From positions 4,361-68,360 of the forward strand of contig NZ_JALOBS010000027.1 in the NCBI RefSeq assembly GCF_023228165.1: a DNA stretch of 64,000 nucleotides, written 5' to 3'. The notes beneath the pieces were generated by a model, which saw only the letters and a list, made by a program, of their open reading frames with translations, was not told the DNA's origin and did not search any database. A program made the translations under genes and the position numbers. The stretch's first letter is position 1. Each line of letters opens with the position of its first letter. Shown piece after piece: positions 62,919 through 64,000 of the stretch. This DNA comes from Methylomonas sp. GTDB taxonomy: Bacteria; Pseudomonadota; Gammaproteobacteria; Methylococcales; Methylomonadaceae.

Positions 62919-63959
62919 TTAATATTGATCCGCATCCGGATCGGGACCTTTGATCTGCTCTAATTGGGACATGCCATCCGGCAACAGGTTTTGCACAATT
63001 TGCAAGAAATCGGCGGTAACTAACTTTTTTGCCCGCTCCAGCAAGATGGGCACGGGACTGGAGGGTTCGTTTTCTCGATAATATTTACAAATTAAATCCA
63101 GTGTTTTTAAAACATCTTGGCGGGAGTTTACGCCACCGACGGCCGCCGCCTTGCGCGATGAACCTCCAGAGCTTGACTCACCCGCCGCATCCTGCTCATC
63201 GCCGGATAGTGCGTCCGCCTCACCCGCGCCGGTTTCCGCGTATTGATCGAACACGTATCGCATTTCCTTGAGCAGGGAAGACAAACCGGACAAGTCGGGG
63301 CCATTTTCAATGCCTACCTTATCGCCAACAAAGGTATCCAGCTGTTGTACCAGGCTAATGCTATCGTTAATCGCCTGGTAACTTGCCGTAACCGTTTCTT
63401 CGGGCACATCCATGAATGCCGCCCGAATACTGTTAACATCCGGCTTAGTAACCCCTTCAGGCGTCTCCGCTTTGTCGGTGGCGAGGTGGTAATCGCGCAA
63501 ACTATAGCGGCCAACAGCCTTCGAATCCACTAATGCAACCAATGTGAGCGGCCACAGCACTGAGTCGAAATTACTGAGCTCTTCAAGAATATTGACGCGT
63601 GTAGTGGGGTCAAGATCGTCATCCGGATCCAGAACAGGGTGCAGCTCATCCCAATACTTTTCCAACAGGCCGTACAAAAGCTTTAAAGCATCTCGAAATC
63701 CAAGCAGTCCTTCAAGATTGACGAGTGCTCGCAACAAATAAATGACAACCTGCATGTCTTTACTTTGTTGCAAAATGGCTAAGGATTCCTTATGAATGTC
63801 TCGCCAATTAGGGGGCTGTGCTTTTTCGCCAGTGATAGGGTCCTCTGACTTTCCCTGGATATTCTTGCCCAGTTCAAGATAAGCGGGATCATATTCCAGA
63901 TAATCACCACACGGGTTATCGGGAGCCACGTCCTCTAACAATGTTAACAAATCAGCCAT
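62919..63959 (-). CDS. tssA: Type VI protein TssA (ImpA N-terminal type)
   Basis: The product from ATG 63959 (MADLLTLLEDVAPDNPCGDY) has 346 residues with the ImpA-type N-terminal domain (LEYDPAYLELGKNIQGKSED, then PPNWRDIHKESLAIL). A Ser/Gly/Ala-rich linker follows, and a C-terminal domain (RQDVLKTLDLICKYYRENEP). TssA guides tube and sheath growth. Frames beyond 63959 run into adapter sequence and are artefacts. It is the first T6SS gene in view; tssJ, K, L and M are not in the window. Confidence 0.93.
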   Translation of the reverse strand: MADLLTLLEDVAPDNPCGDYLEYDPAYLELGKNIQGKSEDPITGEKAQPPNWRDIHKESLAILQQSKDMQVVIYLLRALVNLEGLLGFRDALKLLYGLLEKYWDELHPVLDPDDDLDPTTRVNILEELSNFDSVLWPLTLVALVDSKAVGRYSLRDYHLATDKAETPEGVTKPDVNSIRAAFMDVPEETVTASYQAINDSISLVQQLDTFVGDKVGIENGPDLSGLSSLLKEMRYVFDQYAETGAGEADALSGDEQDAAGESSSGGSSRKAAAVGGVNSRQDVLKTLDLICKYYRENEPSSPVPILLERAKKLVTADFLQIVQNLLPDGMSQLEQIKGPDPDADQY

Positions 63960-63983
63960 GAGTTGCCTTTTGGACTTATAAAA

Positions 63984-64000
63984 AGATCGGAAGAGCACAC
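63984..64000. other. Illumina adapter sequence at the contig end
   Basis: agatcggaagagcacac is the first 17 bases of the TruSeq Read 1 adapter. It sits exactly at the right edge, so these bases are library sequence left in the assembly, not genomic DNA. Peptides read through here (MLFRSF) are the familiar adapter translation. Confidence 0.95.

Noticed and set aside
63960..63998. N-terminal extension of tssA
   Set aside because: The added residues are translated adapter and flanking bases; the normal start is 63959.
1..64000. tRNA, rRNA, CRISPR array or complete insertion sequence
   Set aside because: None was seen by eye; a covariance-model and IS search would settle this.

Overview
The window looks like part of a gammaproteobacterial chromosome, most probably a Methylococcales methanotroph of the Methylomonas type. 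This is inferred from the housekeeping order pyrG-kdsA-eno-ftsB-ispD-ispF-truD, several PEP-CTERM proteins, and the nitrate/NtrBC set. No methane oxidation gene lies in the window, so the genus is a guess. The last 17 bases match the start of the Illumina TruSeq adapter, so the right edge is a contig end with leftover library sequence. I see no tRNA, rRNA, CRISPR array or complete insertion sequence.

Layout. (1) 1-7030, plus strand: the tail of a GGDEF protein, then CTP synthase, KDO-8-P synthase, enolase, FtsB (apparently with an ATT start), IspD, IspF and TruD. (2) 7107-12018, accessory: an MBL-fold protein of different base composition, then three exported proteins (a possible clan CD peptidase-like protein, an unknown, and a PEP-CTERM protein), with small interspersed repeats. 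(3) 12019-28173, nitrate assimilation: a minus-strand operon nrtA-nrtB-nrtCD-porin-flavoprotein-nasA, a minus-strand narK-nasT pair, and plus-strand nirB-nirD. Both nrtA and nirB are preceded by a -24/-12 (sigma-54) promoter, NtrC-like boxes and a leader with an intrinsic terminator. The two leaders share a 13-base block, which fits antitermination by the ANTAR protein NasT. (4) 28177-33519: a PhzF-like protein, an AmtB that lacks its middle, a small exported protein, and ntrB-ntrC. (5) 33615-47559: a degenerate dynamin-like protein, a membrane protein, a secreted metallopeptidase, glgB, a frameshifted gene, cimA and leuB (divergent), a DUF2066 protein and purM (divergent), and two paralogous PEP-CTERM proteins. 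(6) 47945-63959, minus strand: a type VI secretion cluster read tssA-tssB-tssC-hcp-tagJ-tssE-tssF-tssG-clpV, followed by two M35-like metallopeptidase genes, three related small genes and a TPR-methyltransferase.

How they work together. NtrBC would sense nitrogen limitation and activate nrt and nir from sigma-54 promoters. NasT would then let RNA polymerase through the leader terminators when nitrate or nitrite is present. NrtABCD and NarK import nitrate, NasA with its flavoprotein reduces it to nitrite, and NirBD reduces nitrite to ammonium.

The most novel-looking part is the block behind clpV. It reads as a duplicated cassette of peptidase, small partner and TPR-methyltransferase, with one copy reduced to a methyltransferase remnant. 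The peptidases are plausible type VI effectors and the small proteins plausible immunity proteins. This rests on motifs and context only.
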